From contig NC_056551.1 of NCBI RefSeq assembly GCF_910596095.1, positions 14,463,501 to 14,527,500 on the forward strand: a DNA stretch of 64,000 nt. Reading direction: 5' to 3'. The notes beneath the pieces were generated by a model. It was not told the DNA's origin and searched no databases. It saw only the letters and a program-made list of their open reading frames with translations. Shown here one piece after another: positions 10,567 through 30,839 of this stretch (positions are counted from its first letter, which is position 1; the number at the start of each line of letters is the position of its first letter). The translations under genes were made by a program, and so were the position numbers. Origin of the DNA: Thunnus maccoyii. Taxonomy: Eukaryota > Chordata > Actinopteri > Scombriformes > Scombridae.

Positions 10567-11925
10567 CTAAGTAAAACGGTCATGTTCTGGAAGGAAGCTG
10601 CTGAGAGTGAGGTTATCGCTTATATCCTCATCGCTGTCTCCGCAGTGGGGGATCACCAGGACTCCGTTACTGACTGGGTTGCGTTGCCTTGAGTAGTTGT
10701 AAGTCCTGTCAGGCAGCAGAGACGAGATGCATATCATCTCAGTCTCACGCTGAGGTTTCTTGACCTTGTACTTCCTTGCTGAGAGCTTGGCGCAGAGTGC
10801 AATGGTAGTGACCATGAAGATGGTGGCCAACCCAGCCAGAGAGGCGATGGCGATGAGGCAGTGCTTCACCATGCCATGGATGGAGCAGGGTTTGACCTCA
10901 GTGACCGGTGGACTCTTTGACACTTCTCGAGGAGCTGTTGTATTTGCCGGAGTTGATTTGTTTGTTGGAATCGGCAACCTTTTCGGAACTCGGGGGATCA
11001 AGATTCCCGCAACACTGGTGGAGACAGCGGTGGTGGAGTTGGCAGAACCTGTTGAGACTGAGGGAGACTCTGTGGTAGAGTTCGGCATTGCTGTGTCAGG
11101 AAACTGTGATGTGGAGATCAGGCTTCTTGTGGCAGAAACAGGCTGAGATGTAGAGGAGAGCTCAATGCTGACAGTGGATGTCTCACTTCTTTTGACAGGA
11201 GGAGAAGTGCTGTCGGGGACAAATACATGGGACGCCTCAGAGGTTATGTTTGTTGATATTGTGGTTGGAGTAAAAGCTGAGGGACTGCTGAGGTTCTGGT
11301 TAGCCTGAGTAGAATTATCAGAAGAAGTGGTGGAAAACACAGCTGCTGTTACTGAAGATGTTTCAGAAACTGTTGCAGGAGCCGTTGCAGGAGCCGTTGG
11401 AGGAGCCGTTGGAGGAGCTGTTGGAGGAGCTGTTGGAGGAGCTGTTGAAGAAGCTGTCATGTCAGTAGAAGTGGTTGTTGACTTCTGCCCCTCTGTAGGT
11501 TTAGCTGTTTCTGACATAATCGTATTGTGGAAAGGCTGTACTTCACTTGTAGCAGTGGTCACAGCTGGAGCATCTGTGGAGCCATGAAGCAATTTTGGAC
11601 CTGAGCTGCTTGTAGTTGCAACCAAACCAGCCGTTGAGGTGTCAATTTTGCTGCTGACGACTGCCTCATCAGTTTCCACTGTGGCTGACAAAGTGATCTC
11701 TGCTGCTGCAGCAACACTAACTTCTGCAGGACTGTGAGTTGGATCCCAGGTCGCGGGCTGCGTCTCTGTTTCATTGTGAAGTACATGTGAAGAGGTCAGC
11801 TGCTTGGTTGTCTGTTGGTTGTTGGGTTCAGCAGTTGTGATAGAAGCACTCCTGGACTCCATAGAGAACAAAACAGATATTCCCCATAGCAGCGCCAGAT
11901 ACGTCTTCATGCTGAGGACTATCAT
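10567..11925 (-). CDS. selplg: P-selectin glycoprotein ligand 1 (PSGL-1, CD162)
   Basis: One coding exon, 452 residues from the ATG at 11925 (alternative in-frame ATG at 11910, MKTYLALLW). Both ATGs lie just inside an acceptor at 11942-11941. A signal peptide is followed by a mucin ectodomain of about 330 residues, dominated by Ser, Thr and Pro with several N-X-S/T sites. It contains a short TAPP repeat (DNA 11371-11450). A Cys (KPCSIHG) lies just before the membrane helix at about 355-377, where human PSGL-1 has its dimer-forming Cys. The cytosolic tail has a basic juxtamembrane segment (KLSARKYKVKK), EMICISSLLPD (human EMVCISSLLPD) and DNLTLSSFLPE (human DDLTLHSFLP); these make the call secure. 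PSGL-1 is a leukocyte selectin counter-receptor. The ectodomain between signal peptide and membrane has no tyrosine, so the mammalian sulfotyrosine selectin-binding motif is absent. Confidence 0.93.
   Translation of the reverse strand: MIVLSMKTYLALLWGISVLFSMESRSASITTAEPNNQQTTKQLTSSHVLHNETETQPATWDPTHSPAEVSVAAAAEITLSATVETDEAVVSSKIDTSTAGLVATTSSSGPKLLHGSTDAPAVTTATSEVQPFHNTIMSETAKPTEGQKSTTTSTDMTASSTAPPTAPPTAPPTAPPTAPATAPATVSETSSVTAAVFSTTSSDNSTQANQNLSSPSAFTPTTISTNITSEASHVFVPDSTSPPVKRSETSTVSIELSSTSQPVSATRSLISTSQFPDTAMPNSTTESPSVSTGSANSTTAVSTSVAGILIPRVPKRLPIPTNKSTPANTTAPREVSKSPPVTEVKPCSIHGMVKHCLIAIASLAGLATIFMVTTIALCAKLSARKYKVKKPQRETEMICISSLLPDRTYNYSRQRNPVSNGVLVIPHCGDSDEDISDNLTLSSFLPEHDRFT
11371..11450 (-). 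repeat. selplg: 12-bp coding tandem repeat (TAPP units) in SELPLG
   Basis: Four TAPP units followed by two TAPA-like units, each 12 bp (plus-strand word GGAGC(C/T)GTTGGA). It is equivalent in kind, not in sequence, to the decameric mucin repeats of mammalian PSGL-1. Length polymorphism would be expected. Confidence 0.8.
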
Positions 11926-12500
11926 TGTTGAATAAAAGATCTGAAATGACAGAAAAGATTCAAATTTACTGGTTCTAATGCCAGAATTTAAGGAGACATT
12001 TAAATAGTTGTAGATGTATAAAAAGACACACACGGCTAACAAATCTGTGTCATGTGGTTTCTAGTGACATCTTATGATGAAACAGTCATGCGTCTTACAC
12101 CACACCCTTTGCAACATGTTCATGAGAACTAAAAGTACTCTGTTACTGAGTAAATATGAAAGTTTCGTAAAACCAGTCAACACGAGGTAGAATCCACACA
12201 AAATGTGTTCTTCTATCTAAGAAAAGTTAAAAACTGTAGTAAATGAATCAAAATCAGATATTCTGTAACTTGAAGTTAACTGAAGTTAAGACTACAACTG
12301 TGACTTAAGGCAGGAATCAAAGAATGTAGATAAATCAATTTCCTTTGGTAAAAATGATCATAGTAGAGCATAACATTTTTACAAAGCACTTTTTAAAAAA
12401 GTTAACTTCATCCAAAACCATTACAATTTAAAACAGTAGGTTCCAAATGCAGAAACACTCAACCAGAACAATAAATTTTAAAAGTGGCCTCTGCTCTTAC

Positions 12501-12630
12501 CGTGCTGCTGGAGAAGCAGGGAGATGGATGTGAGGATAGAAACTGATCAAAGTAGATTTCAACTCATTTCAGTCTCTCGGGAGATCATCCTGTGAGTACT
12601 GACACGTTGACTGTGGCACTGCTTGACAGA
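12501..12630 (-). other. selplg: Probable noncoding first exon of SELPLG
   Basis: A minus-strand donor (CAGCACG followed by GTAAGAGC) ends an exon at 12501; the 5' limit is approximate. The intron to the coding exon would be 11941-12500. A second possible leader exon ends at a donor near 12838 (CAGCAAG followed by GTAAGACA). Mammalian SELPLG also keeps its whole coding sequence in exon 2. Confidence 0.45.
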
Positions 12631-12849
12631 AGAAACAGGAAATGTCACAGTCTTTTTTTTTTTTTTTAAACCAGCACTATGAACCATTTTGAGATAAGTG
12701 TGATACAGTCGCTTCCAAACCCACAGCTGTGGTTTGCATCAACAAGGAAGTCAAATTCATGCGCAGCTTCCCTGTAATTGCTACCATGGTTATGATTTAG
12801 ATTCAAGCATTTTAACATTTTTTACAAGTGTCTTACCTTGCTGGTGGAA

Positions 12850-15040
12850 GCTCAGGTGATATGAATGTGTTTGCTGGTTCTAATAACTAACTTATGTAAC
12901 GTATCAGGAAGTACTCAGTTCTGTAAAACTGTTCAGATGTTTCTTGCATGTCAGTGATGTCTGATCACGCTTCGGTTCTACAAGATTCAAAGCTGCTGTA
13001 TATGTCATGTGGGGGAAAGAGGAGTGACTCAGGAGCTCCAAGGCACTGACAGCAGACCACAGTGACAGAAGATCAGCTATGTGACAGAAAACAGTACAAC
13101 AGTCAAAACACAAAGCTTTTGCATTTATACCCTGAGAGGAAATAGATATGTTCTCCTAGTGTGGAAATCATAACTGTCACTTCCTGTGTTGGTGAGTCAT
13201 ACTGCAGTATGGTTATAAAAAAACTGTTTAAAAAAGGTGAGACACCATCTATTTGTTGTCAGTCTGAACGTTGCCATGATGACAGAAACACGTAGTACAG
13301 AATTGGCCCAGACTGAGTCTAAAAACAATGAAAAATATATATACTTCTTGTCAATAATTTTTACAAAACCTGCTGTAAAAATGACTTTGGCACAAGTATA
13401 TATACAGTTTATTGCTCTATTCCATCTATATTTACTGCTTTAAGTTTTAATCTGATGATGCAATGACTTTTAATTAAAGTATTTCTTGTGTATGTGATGG
13501 AGACTTGTAAGAATAAAATGTATATTACATACACAGGGCCATAGCTACTATTGAGGTCACAGACGTCATGTCGTCTGTTATTTTTCTGCAAATTTGGGGA
13601 TGAGGAGTGCAGTTTTATCATTTAAAATGATACATGGTATGGTGTTACAAGGTGGATACCATGTTTGTTGGACTACCGATTAAATTTGGCTGTCAGGCCA
13701 AGAACGATCCATAAACGAATAAATACAACAACTTTCCTTGATGTAATTCCTGGCTGAGTGGAGAAAACTCTTAACTCTTAATTGTTGAACAACTGACTGA
13801 ATTAAACATAGAAAAATGTTCAAATTAAAAGGACATTTTATTTATATTATATATAGAGGGTTGCTTAGATATATGACCTGAGGGTTTTTTAAATCCTGAT
13901 TATAAGGTTCATTCTGAAAATTTGATTTTAACAGTATTGTGGTTACCACAGTATTTCATTGTCCATCATGTTGCTGTTCTGTCTTTTTGCAAAACATAAT
14001 GAAAAACATACATTTTTATCCTGAGCTACACTACATTTGTAAAGTAAATCATGAAAACAGAATAAAACGGGGCCTCGTATACACAAGACTGAGAAGAACC
14101 TTAATGAAAAACTGTTGGATATCAGGGAAGCGTCCACCAATAAAGAGTCACAATTGCTCCACCTGCATGTAACATGCAAAGTGTTGAATAAAGGAATTCT
14201 GGGAAATGTAGGAAATCAATAACATAAGTGTTAAATGAGACTGGTTGAGGTAAAGTGCGTATGCATTACGTAAAATAAATATCAGCCAAAATCTCATAAA
14301 AAACTGAAGTAGACCTCACACTAAAACAAAATATTTATTTACCACAACAGAAGAGCCAAGATCATCGGATCAGCATTTAAATGACCACAAGTACACTCAG
14401 TTTCCTCAATGTGAATGTGTATGTTGTCTTCGTCTTCTGGGCTTTTTTTGTTTTTGCTTTTTTCACTATGTTCTATAAAATGTTTTCATGGACTAAGCAA
14501 TTAATTGAGAAGTTGTTGATAGAATATAGTTGATAGATTTATCAATAATAAAACTTATGGTATTATACTTTGTATTATACACATTGATGATATATTTTGT
14601 GTTTAAAATATTAACCTGCAATGCAACTTATTAATTACAGTCGTCAAGTAAGTGTAGTTGAGTAAAAAGTACAGTTTTTACCTCTGAAATGTAGTGGATT
14701 GGAAGAATAAAATATAATGGAAGTAAAATGGAAGTTCCCAAGTAAAGTACCTCAAAGTTGTGCAGAAGTAAGCGTACTTCATCGAATCTTTCTTGGCACC
14801 TCATGCTAACTGATGACAGTTCAGATATACAGTACTTCTCCAGCAGAGATGTTTTTAAAAGGGCCTGAAAAGTTCAACTTTGTTTTTCTTCACCGTGTAA
14901 CTCGCTAAGATTTCAAATCCATATCTGATGTTACTAGTGAACCTGAGTAAATATAACACTCCCACTGACACAATGAACACCACACTTGACTCAGAGGTTG
15001 ACAGAAGTCAAAAAAAGACAAAGCACGGGAGGAAAAATAG
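12850..15040. other. SELPLG-CORO1C intergenic region
   Basis: AT-rich DNA without credible exons. A reverse-oriented fragment of the AAGTA-rich fish element lies at about 14640-14775. Short open frames here have no support. Confidence 0.45.
14640..14775. repeat. Fragment of the AAGTA-rich fish repeat, reverse orientation
   Basis: The words GAGTAAAAAGTACAG, CTCTGAAATGTAGTGGA, AAAATGGAAGT and AAGTAAAGTACCTCAAA appear in the order expected for the left end of the 6154-6982 element read on the other strand. Only this end is present. Confidence 0.6.
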
Positions 15041-15060
15041 AGGTTTTCGTGTGTAAAATC

Positions 15061-15693
15061 TTTATTATGTGCACAGAACTGTTTTTCAGGGGTTCAGTGA
15101 AACACAAGCTGGGTGAGTGGTCCCTTCCCAACACCAAATATGCACCGGAGAGGGTAGTTTTGACCCTAAACAGTGACAAGAGGCACCACTACATTTGCAC
15201 AACATTTACACCAGAGATGCAACCCCACCCCCCTCCCCTCCCCATAAAACTCAATGTTTAATTTCAAGCCCAGAAGAACAGGAATAAAACATTTTAGAAG
15301 GAATTCTTCCACATTCATAAATTTGATGGTTATCAATGAGCAAACTGGTGGGAGGAGAAAACGAGTTCAACAGCTATTGTTTAAAAAAATCCTGCTTGAC
15401 TAAGTTATTCTACCGGGTTGTGACTGGAATGTACAACAGGAGAGAAAATAAATGTAAAAGCAGTGCATAAAAACCGCACACGACTCATATTTGGCAACAC
15501 AAAAAAGAAAAAAAAATGGAAATACTGATGCTACATACAGTTTTTGAGTAGTAAGTACAAACTTCACATGAGAATGTTTTTACCACAATTTGAAACAAAC
15601 AAACAAAAAAAAAAAGTTAAGACTTTTCCTTCAACAAAAATGTCTTTTCTTCAAACGGGTACATGAGCTGCAAGAGTTTTTCCTTTTCTCTGC

Positions 15694-15727
<34 letters not shown>

Positions 15728-15924
15728 GTGTCGGGGCAAAGTGTGAAACAGGAGGCTTGATGAGGAAAAATAAAAGTTCATCTTGGAATGTAAGCTTGAT
15801 ATCATCGCGTGGGGGGGATGACGCCAAGCTGAATGAAGCCGAATCTTCAGAATTTGGCCGTGGCTGACCCCGTCTGTTCGACTCTCTCCAAAACAAATGA
15901 ACGGTCCTGGGAAGGGGCCGCGTC
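15061..15924 (-). other. coro1c: CORO1C 3' UTR with poly(A) signal
   Basis: A minus-strand AATAAA at 15066-15061 ends a UTR of about 860 bases. It includes a (CA)n tract at 15693-15731. No coding frame. Confidence 0.6.
15693..15731. repeat. (GT)n / (CA)n microsatellite
   Basis: A nearly pure GT run with one interruption (GTTTGT), in the CORO1C 3' UTR. Confidence 0.85.
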
Positions 15925-25866
<9,942 letters not shown>

Positions 25867-26150
25867 CTCCTAAATCTATGCAAGATTTTCGTAAGCACGG
25901 GGGGGGCAATCAATCACAACACATGAATGTGGTAGTTTAGGCGCGCCCTTATCCTGCAGGACGTTGCTCTAGTATCCCTTGTCTCCACACACACACATAC
26001 ACACACAAAAAAAGCTCAGCCGCTGTGCTGTTCCCCCTCCTGGCTGCAAATGTGTGGCCCGGAGGCAGCGTTTTAGATGTAGTAGTATTTCAGGATGCCA
26101 GTTGACAAATAGAGCATCTCCTGTCCGCTCCTCACCTGCGGAAGACTAGC
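25867..26150 (-). other. coro1c: Noncoding first exon and promoter of CORO1C
   Basis: A donor on the minus strand (TTAGGAG followed by GTAAGAAA) ends the exon at 25867; the 5' limit is approximate. The region is CpG-richer than its surroundings. An NRF-1-like CACATGCGCAAAC lies at 26207-26219, upstream. A leader exon followed by a coding exon opening two bases before the ATG fits other coronin genes. Confidence 0.5.
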
Positions 26151-26843
26151 AATCGCCTATTCTCATCGTTATTAAATTCAATAGGATACGCTGACGACCG
26201 GCTACGGCACATGCGCAAACGAAAAGTCAGATTTCATTACCCAAGGCTGTGAATGGGGATGGGGGGGCTGCTGGACAACTGGGGGGGTGGGGGGTTCTTG
26301 CTGTGTATCCTCATGTGTTTTGAAATAAAGTCCAGACAATTTATTTTGTGCATTTTGCTGTGCGCATTCATAGCCTACAACATTTTGGTTTTTTTTAAAA
26401 TCAGGGTCCCTCCCTTCCCCCCTCTGTCCCATCCCACCCCATCCTATCCTGTCTTGTCTTGACACAATAAAGAAACCTCCCAGACTGTGATACAGCCACA
26501 CATCACAAGCTGTTAACCCTCTGTTTGCCTTTAATTAATAAATAATTATGTTGTCTCAAAACACATTTGCACTCCTCGGGGACTCGCATGTAAAGGTTAT
26601 TCTGCAGTCTGACTCAGTGTGAATTGATGCCTAATGAGTTTGCATATCAACAGATTTATCTCCATGACAACTGAGAGGAAGCGTGATACAGCTGAAAGAT
26701 CCGGAAAAAACCTAGTGAGTGGACTTTGAGTTGGGATTGTTTTGTCAAACTATAATGTGAGACTCCAAGTTTCTGGTTCTTTTTAAAGACATCTATTCTT
26801 TGTCATATTTTGTGAGTTACTGAGTGATAATTGCATAATCTTT

Positions 26844-26880
26844 TAATCTAATCTAATCTAATCTAATCTAATCTAATCTA
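26844..26880. repeat. (AATCT)n microsatellite
   Basis: Seven perfect pentamers of TAATC/AATCT. Confidence 0.9.
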
Positions 26881-26989
26881 ACAGAACACTTTCCTTAGAT
26901 GCATAAGTATGATTATCTAGTTTAAATCCAGATCAATGAATGGGAGATGAGAAGAAAGTAAGAGGATTAATTTGTTAATTTATTATTTC

Positions 26990-27245
26990 TTTACCTGCCT
27001 ATAAGGACAACCGGTTTGGAGTCTATCCCAGAATGAATCTGCAGAAGACGGGGAAACACCTTGGACCCTTCCCAAGAATGCTACAGGGCTTACTAAGGTA
27101 GACAAACATATTAATACTCACATTTACACCTCGGAGTAATTTGGAGCCTCCAGTTCACCCTGAGCTACATGTGTTTGGACTGTGGGTTAACACACCCTGA
27201 GGAGAACATCTGAACTGCACACAGACCAGGGCCGAGATTAAAACC
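26990..27245. repeat. Decayed dispersed fish repeat
   Basis: The words TGTTTGGACTGTGGG, TGAGGAGAACATCTGAACTGC and GGCCGAGATTAAAACCCAGC, and on the other strand TTCATTCTGGGATAGACTCCA, match by recall a very common fish repeat (TTTGGACTGTGGGAGGAAAC...; GCTGGGATAGGCTCCAGC). It is heavily diverged. Confidence 0.55.
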
Positions 27246-28247
27246 CAGCAGGGTCCGTGGTTAGAGGATTAACTGGTTGAAACGATAGGGAGATGAAACT
27301 TTCCTTTTTTTTGTCTTTAACAATCATAAAGTTAAATGCTTCTAAATCACAGTTCAGCCATGTGAAAGGTTGTTCTGTTTTATATTGAATTATCCTTCCA
27401 ACCAGACAGGAAGAAACAAGACTCTTGATAGAAGTACACTTAAAAGTGTAGATGTTGTATATTACGTAACTCGACTTGGATCCTGTTATGTTACTGTTAG
27501 AGCTGTTGACTTTTTCCATTGAGCATGAACACATCGGTTGCTTTCAATAAAGTACAACTTTTAACAAAAATACCTGCAAAAACAGAACTAGCTACTACTA
27601 ATAATAACAATACTAATGTTATTGCCACAAGGATATCTTTAAATCAGCAAAAATATTATTTTGCATTAATAATAATTTGAATTTTTTTGCTTCTTGGGAA
27701 CAACAATGACCTGTGACCATGATTTGTGACATCACAACTAGTTTGGAGCCAATCGTTGTCCAGTATGCAACTTACACAAATATGATGTGGAAATTTGAAA
27801 CCTCCAGTGCACATATAGTGAGAATAGTGAAGAACAGTGAAGTTAAATGTTTTGAAAATTAACATTATTTCCATATTCATAGATTTTGGATTTTTCAAAA
27901 AAGGGATAAGGAGTAGATTTTAAGATTTTTTAACAAGTTAACTGAACTTTTTTTTGTGGAAAACCATATTAGACACAAATTATTATTCCAAGGAGAGTAT
28001 TTTTATGTATCTTAAAACATATCTTAACCATTTATGTTTAGAGTTTGTCAGATTGTTTAAATCTAGTAAAGTTAAAACATGAACATTATTAAATTTAAAA
28101 TGAAGAGTTTCTCACATGGCAGTGTATGGTATGCAGCTTTGGAAAGTACCTTCGAATCCTAAATTAACACATGTACTTATTCATGAATGAATGCTTTGAC
28201 AAACTGTTGGATGATAAAAAAAAGACAGAACTGATGTGTTCAAGCAT

Positions 28248-30812
28248 CTATAAGCCAAACAACATACCTTTCTTTGGAGATGGCTGAGCTTCTTGTGGTC
28301 TCTCTTTGGATTTCTTTGGGACATCAAAGGTGTTCTTCATCTGGGATACTTTCACACTTGGACTCTGCTCTGCCACCCGAACCTGAGCTTTGGGCCCTTC
28401 AGGTTTTACCCGGCCCTGATGTCTCTGCATTTGGTTTGTTTCCTTGATGATTTCAGCTACAGGCCTGAAGGAACTGATCTCACTGTCATCTACTCCATGT
28501 CTATTACTCCTATGGTCAGTTACTGCTTTATGGTTACCATAGTTGCCATGGTCTTCATTGCAGACCTGTGATCTGACTTTTAGGAGCTCAGGGTTGATTT
28601 CTCTTTTCCCTGAAGAATCAGGTTTTGGTCTTTGCATTTCATTGTCTGGTTTAACCTCGGATGTGTGAAGTGTCTCTGTGGACGAAAAAGAATTTGGGGG
28701 CTTTTTCGCAACAGGCGGAGGTGAGTTTTTAAACCTAGATCGTCTCTCCAGGAATGTTCTTCTCTGCAACATGTCCAGGTTTGTTGGCTCTTCATCTGGA
28801 GATAGTTTTGCCATACGTACACAATAGTCAAAGTCGACCATATCTCCGTAGTGATCGTCCATGTGTCTGAGTGACAGGTGTTCCCAAGGGCCAAGGTCAA
28901 CTGACAGTCGACGTATGTTGGGTGGAACGGTGTAAGTGCCCCTTTCGTCCCACAGCAAGCACATGTCCTGATTAGGCCGAGCGTTGTATGGAAGGTCTTT
29001 GTTAAAATGAAAAGTGTGTCTCCTCTTGACCTTCTCCTCAGAACGCAGATGATCTTTGCCTCTTCTTTGCACATCAGTAGACATTAATTGCCTAGTTTTG
29101 AGCTTTATAAATGGGTTTTTAGGTTTTTTGGCGACAGGTGGAGGTGGACCTTTGACTTTAGGTTTTTCTTTTGGAATAGATTCCTCTGCAGGAACACATG
29201 AGGCGGGCGTAGCCTCTGGCACCATCTCTGAATTGACTGTACTTGTACTGGGTTGCGTTGCTACTGATGTGTCTCTTTTAGGTAACACATGAGTTAGAGG
29301 TGGAGGTGTGATGACAGCCGAGAAGCAAACCAGCTCACTCTCCCTCTTTAAGCTTGCGACTTGCAACTGTCCATCACAGACGTCATTTCCTGGCAGAGGA
29401 ATCAAATCGCATTGTTCCAATGTAAATGAAGGCTTGTCTTGCAGTTGTGGTACTTCAGAGCTAGGCGTCTTAGCATTCGAAGGGTGAGAGTCGGCTGCTC
29501 GATCGAGCGCTTGGCCACCCTCTTTCATGGTACCTGAACTAAGAGTACCTGCTTTAGCCCTCTTAGAGACAGCACTAGCAAAACTTCTCTGATGGGACTG
29601 ATCCACTCCTACTTGGGTATTTTGTGCAAGAAACCCTGAATTGGGGTTTCTCATATCTCGATTTTTAGATTCTACTTTTTGCAAGCATGGTTCCCAATTT
29701 GACTCCATCTCTCTCTCCTCACCCAGCTCCTGTGGTTTAATCATCTGGACTGCTTCATCAAGCATGTTCTCTGAATCATCACCACCCTTTCTCATTCTTT
29801 TCACCACGCTGCTGTTGTTCTGTGTTGACCGATGAGAAACTTGCCCCTTGCTGTGGTCATTCATGTTTCGCTCCCTATCCACTTTTCCTCTACCAGTTGT
29901 CTCAGCGTGAGCAGCTTCAACATGACTGGCTCCTTTTAGCCGACACCTGCTGCCTGTCACTTCAGGCAAATGTTGACCCTTTTCCCTTTCAAAACTAGCT
30001 CTGGATGAACTCCCAGCATGTGCTTCCACAGCGTCAGTTGTAACAAAATGAGTATCCGGTTTTCTTCTGCTTTTCTTCTCATAACCCTTTTCTTGAAGGG
30101 TGTTCCTGGAGGGTTGTGGAAGGTTATCGTCACTGTAGGTAGTAGAAGTGTCTTCCTCAACTCTCCTTTTAATAGATGATTGAGGATTCTCTGTTTTTAT
30201 TCTGTTGCCAAAAGTGATCGAATTTTCCCCATCAGATGACATCCAAGTCTCATCCTTCTCAAGCACCACAAAGTCTTCCTCGTTAGAGGCTGTTAGACTT
30301 CTGAAATGACTATCAGGACCTGACCAGCTACGGCCAGCTTCAGATTTCTTTCCATTTCCTTGCTCCTCCATAGCTGTAGTCCTTGTATAGGCCACAGCCT
30401 TTTTCTCAGAGCCTGAGGTTTGTCTGAACTCCTTTGGGCTCAGGATAGTTTTTGACTCTGTAGTTCGAGTGGCACTCTGGCTCTCCCTGTCTCCACCCAC
30501 CCACTCTCCCCTGGTGTTCAAAGGGTGCTCTTGCTGACCTAGAGGCCTGATTGGCTGCCCAGTTTGGGGGTCTGTGCATGCAGAAGTGACTGAGTGCTCC
30601 CCTGTGTGCCCTGTGGCCAGGCGGGAAGAGACACCGATCCCGCTAATCCCACAAATACTCTGCGTATTCACAAAACTGCCACTGTCCTGATCTCTGTTCT
30701 CATCTTGTCCGGCAATCTCTGACTGTTGTGTCTCTCCGGTTTGCTCGGACCAATCTGAATTATCCAGTGACTCTTCATCCTTCTCCGACAGCTTCTCCAG
30801 CTTCTGGCCCAT
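28248..30812 (-). CDS. Unrecognised 854-residue charged, proline-rich protein
   Basis: A single long open exon starts at an ATG in excellent Kozak context (GCGACCATGG). I do not recognise the family. The first ~540 residues look disordered: rich in Ser, Glu, Lys and Arg with few hydrophobics. MGQKLEK offers an N-terminal Gly, but residue 6 is Glu, so myristoylation is doubtful. Two PPPVAKKP motifs (about 555 and 695) are candidate SH3 ligands. They bracket a compact, aromatic-rich block (about 580-690) with RRHTFHFNKDLPYNARPN, GPWEHLSLRHMDDHYGD and MLQRRTFLERRSRFK, the only part that looks folded. Near the end, AAAG followed by GTATGT at 28267 is a strong donor, so the last residues (GMLFGL) may be read-through and the true C-terminus may lie downstream. 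A noncoding first exon probably ends at 33087. It lies between CORO1C and SSH1, same strand as both. Reality of the ORF is near certain; function unknown. Confidence 0.8.
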   Translation of the reverse strand: MGQKLEKLSEKDEESLDNSDWSEQTGETQQSEIAGQDENRDQDSGSFVNTQSICGISGIGVSSRLATGHTGEHSVTSACTDPQTGQPIRPLGQQEHPLNTRGEWVGGDRESQSATRTTESKTILSPKEFRQTSGSEKKAVAYTRTTAMEEQGNGKKSEAGRSWSGPDSHFRSLTASNEEDFVVLEKDETWMSSDGENSITFGNRIKTENPQSSIKRRVEEDTSTTYSDDNLPQPSRNTLQEKGYEKKSRRKPDTHFVTTDAVEAHAGSSSRASFEREKGQHLPEVTGSRCRLKGASHVEAAHAETTGRGKVDRERNMNDHSKGQVSHRSTQNNSSVVKRMRKGGDDSENMLDEAVQMIKPQELGEEREMESNWEPCLQKVESKNRDMRNPNSGFLAQNTQVGVDQSHQRSFASAVSKRAKAGTLSSGTMKEGGQALDRAADSHPSNAKTPSSEVPQLQDKPSFTLEQCDLIPLPGNDVCDGQLQVASLKRESELVCFSAVITPPPLTHVLPKRDTSVATQPSTSTVNSEMVPEATPASCVPAEESIPKEKPKVKGPPPPVAKKPKNPFIKLKTRQLMSTDVQRRGKDHLRSEEKVKRRHTFHFNKDLPYNARPNQDMCLLWDERGTYTVPPNIRRLSVDLGPWEHLSLRHMDDHYGDMVDFDYCVRMAKLSPDEEPTNLDMLQRRTFLERRSRFKNSPPPVAKKPPNSFSSTETLHTSEVKPDNEMQRPKPDSSGKREINPELLKVRSQVCNEDHGNYGNHKAVTDHRSNRHGVDDSEISSFRPVAEIIKETNQMQRHQGRVKPEGPKAQVRVAEQSPSVKVSQMKNTFDVPKKSKERPQEAQPSPKKGMLFGL

Positions 30813-30839
30813 GGTCGCTGTTCTGTCTTACCATTAGGG

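Larger units (their letters stand above)
26220..28240. other. Spacer between CORO1C and the 854-codon ORF
   Basis: It contains an (AATCT)n microsatellite and a decayed dispersed repeat. No convincing exon for the neighbouring 854-codon ORF is seen, though its final exon(s), if any, should lie here on the minus strand. A minus-strand AATAAA at 26345-26340 is a possible 3' end for that gene. Confidence 0.4.

Noticed and set aside
10760..11587. Plus-strand open frames of 128 and 86 codons over SELPLG
   Set aside because: Shadows of the low-complexity Ser/Thr/Pro coding sequence on the minus strand.
25940..25960. Adjacent 8-base palindromes GGCGCGCC and CCTGCAGG, polylinker-like
   Set aside because: They sit in the CpG-rich first exon of CORO1C with continuous genomic sequence on both sides; no vector sequence is visible. 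Coincidence is the simpler view.
26995..27042. Possible downstream exon for the 854-codon gene (frame-compatible, flanked by CAG and GTAAAG on the minus strand)
   Set aside because: The DNA lies in a recognisable dispersed fish repeat (GGGATAGACTCC...), so the open frame is probably chance.
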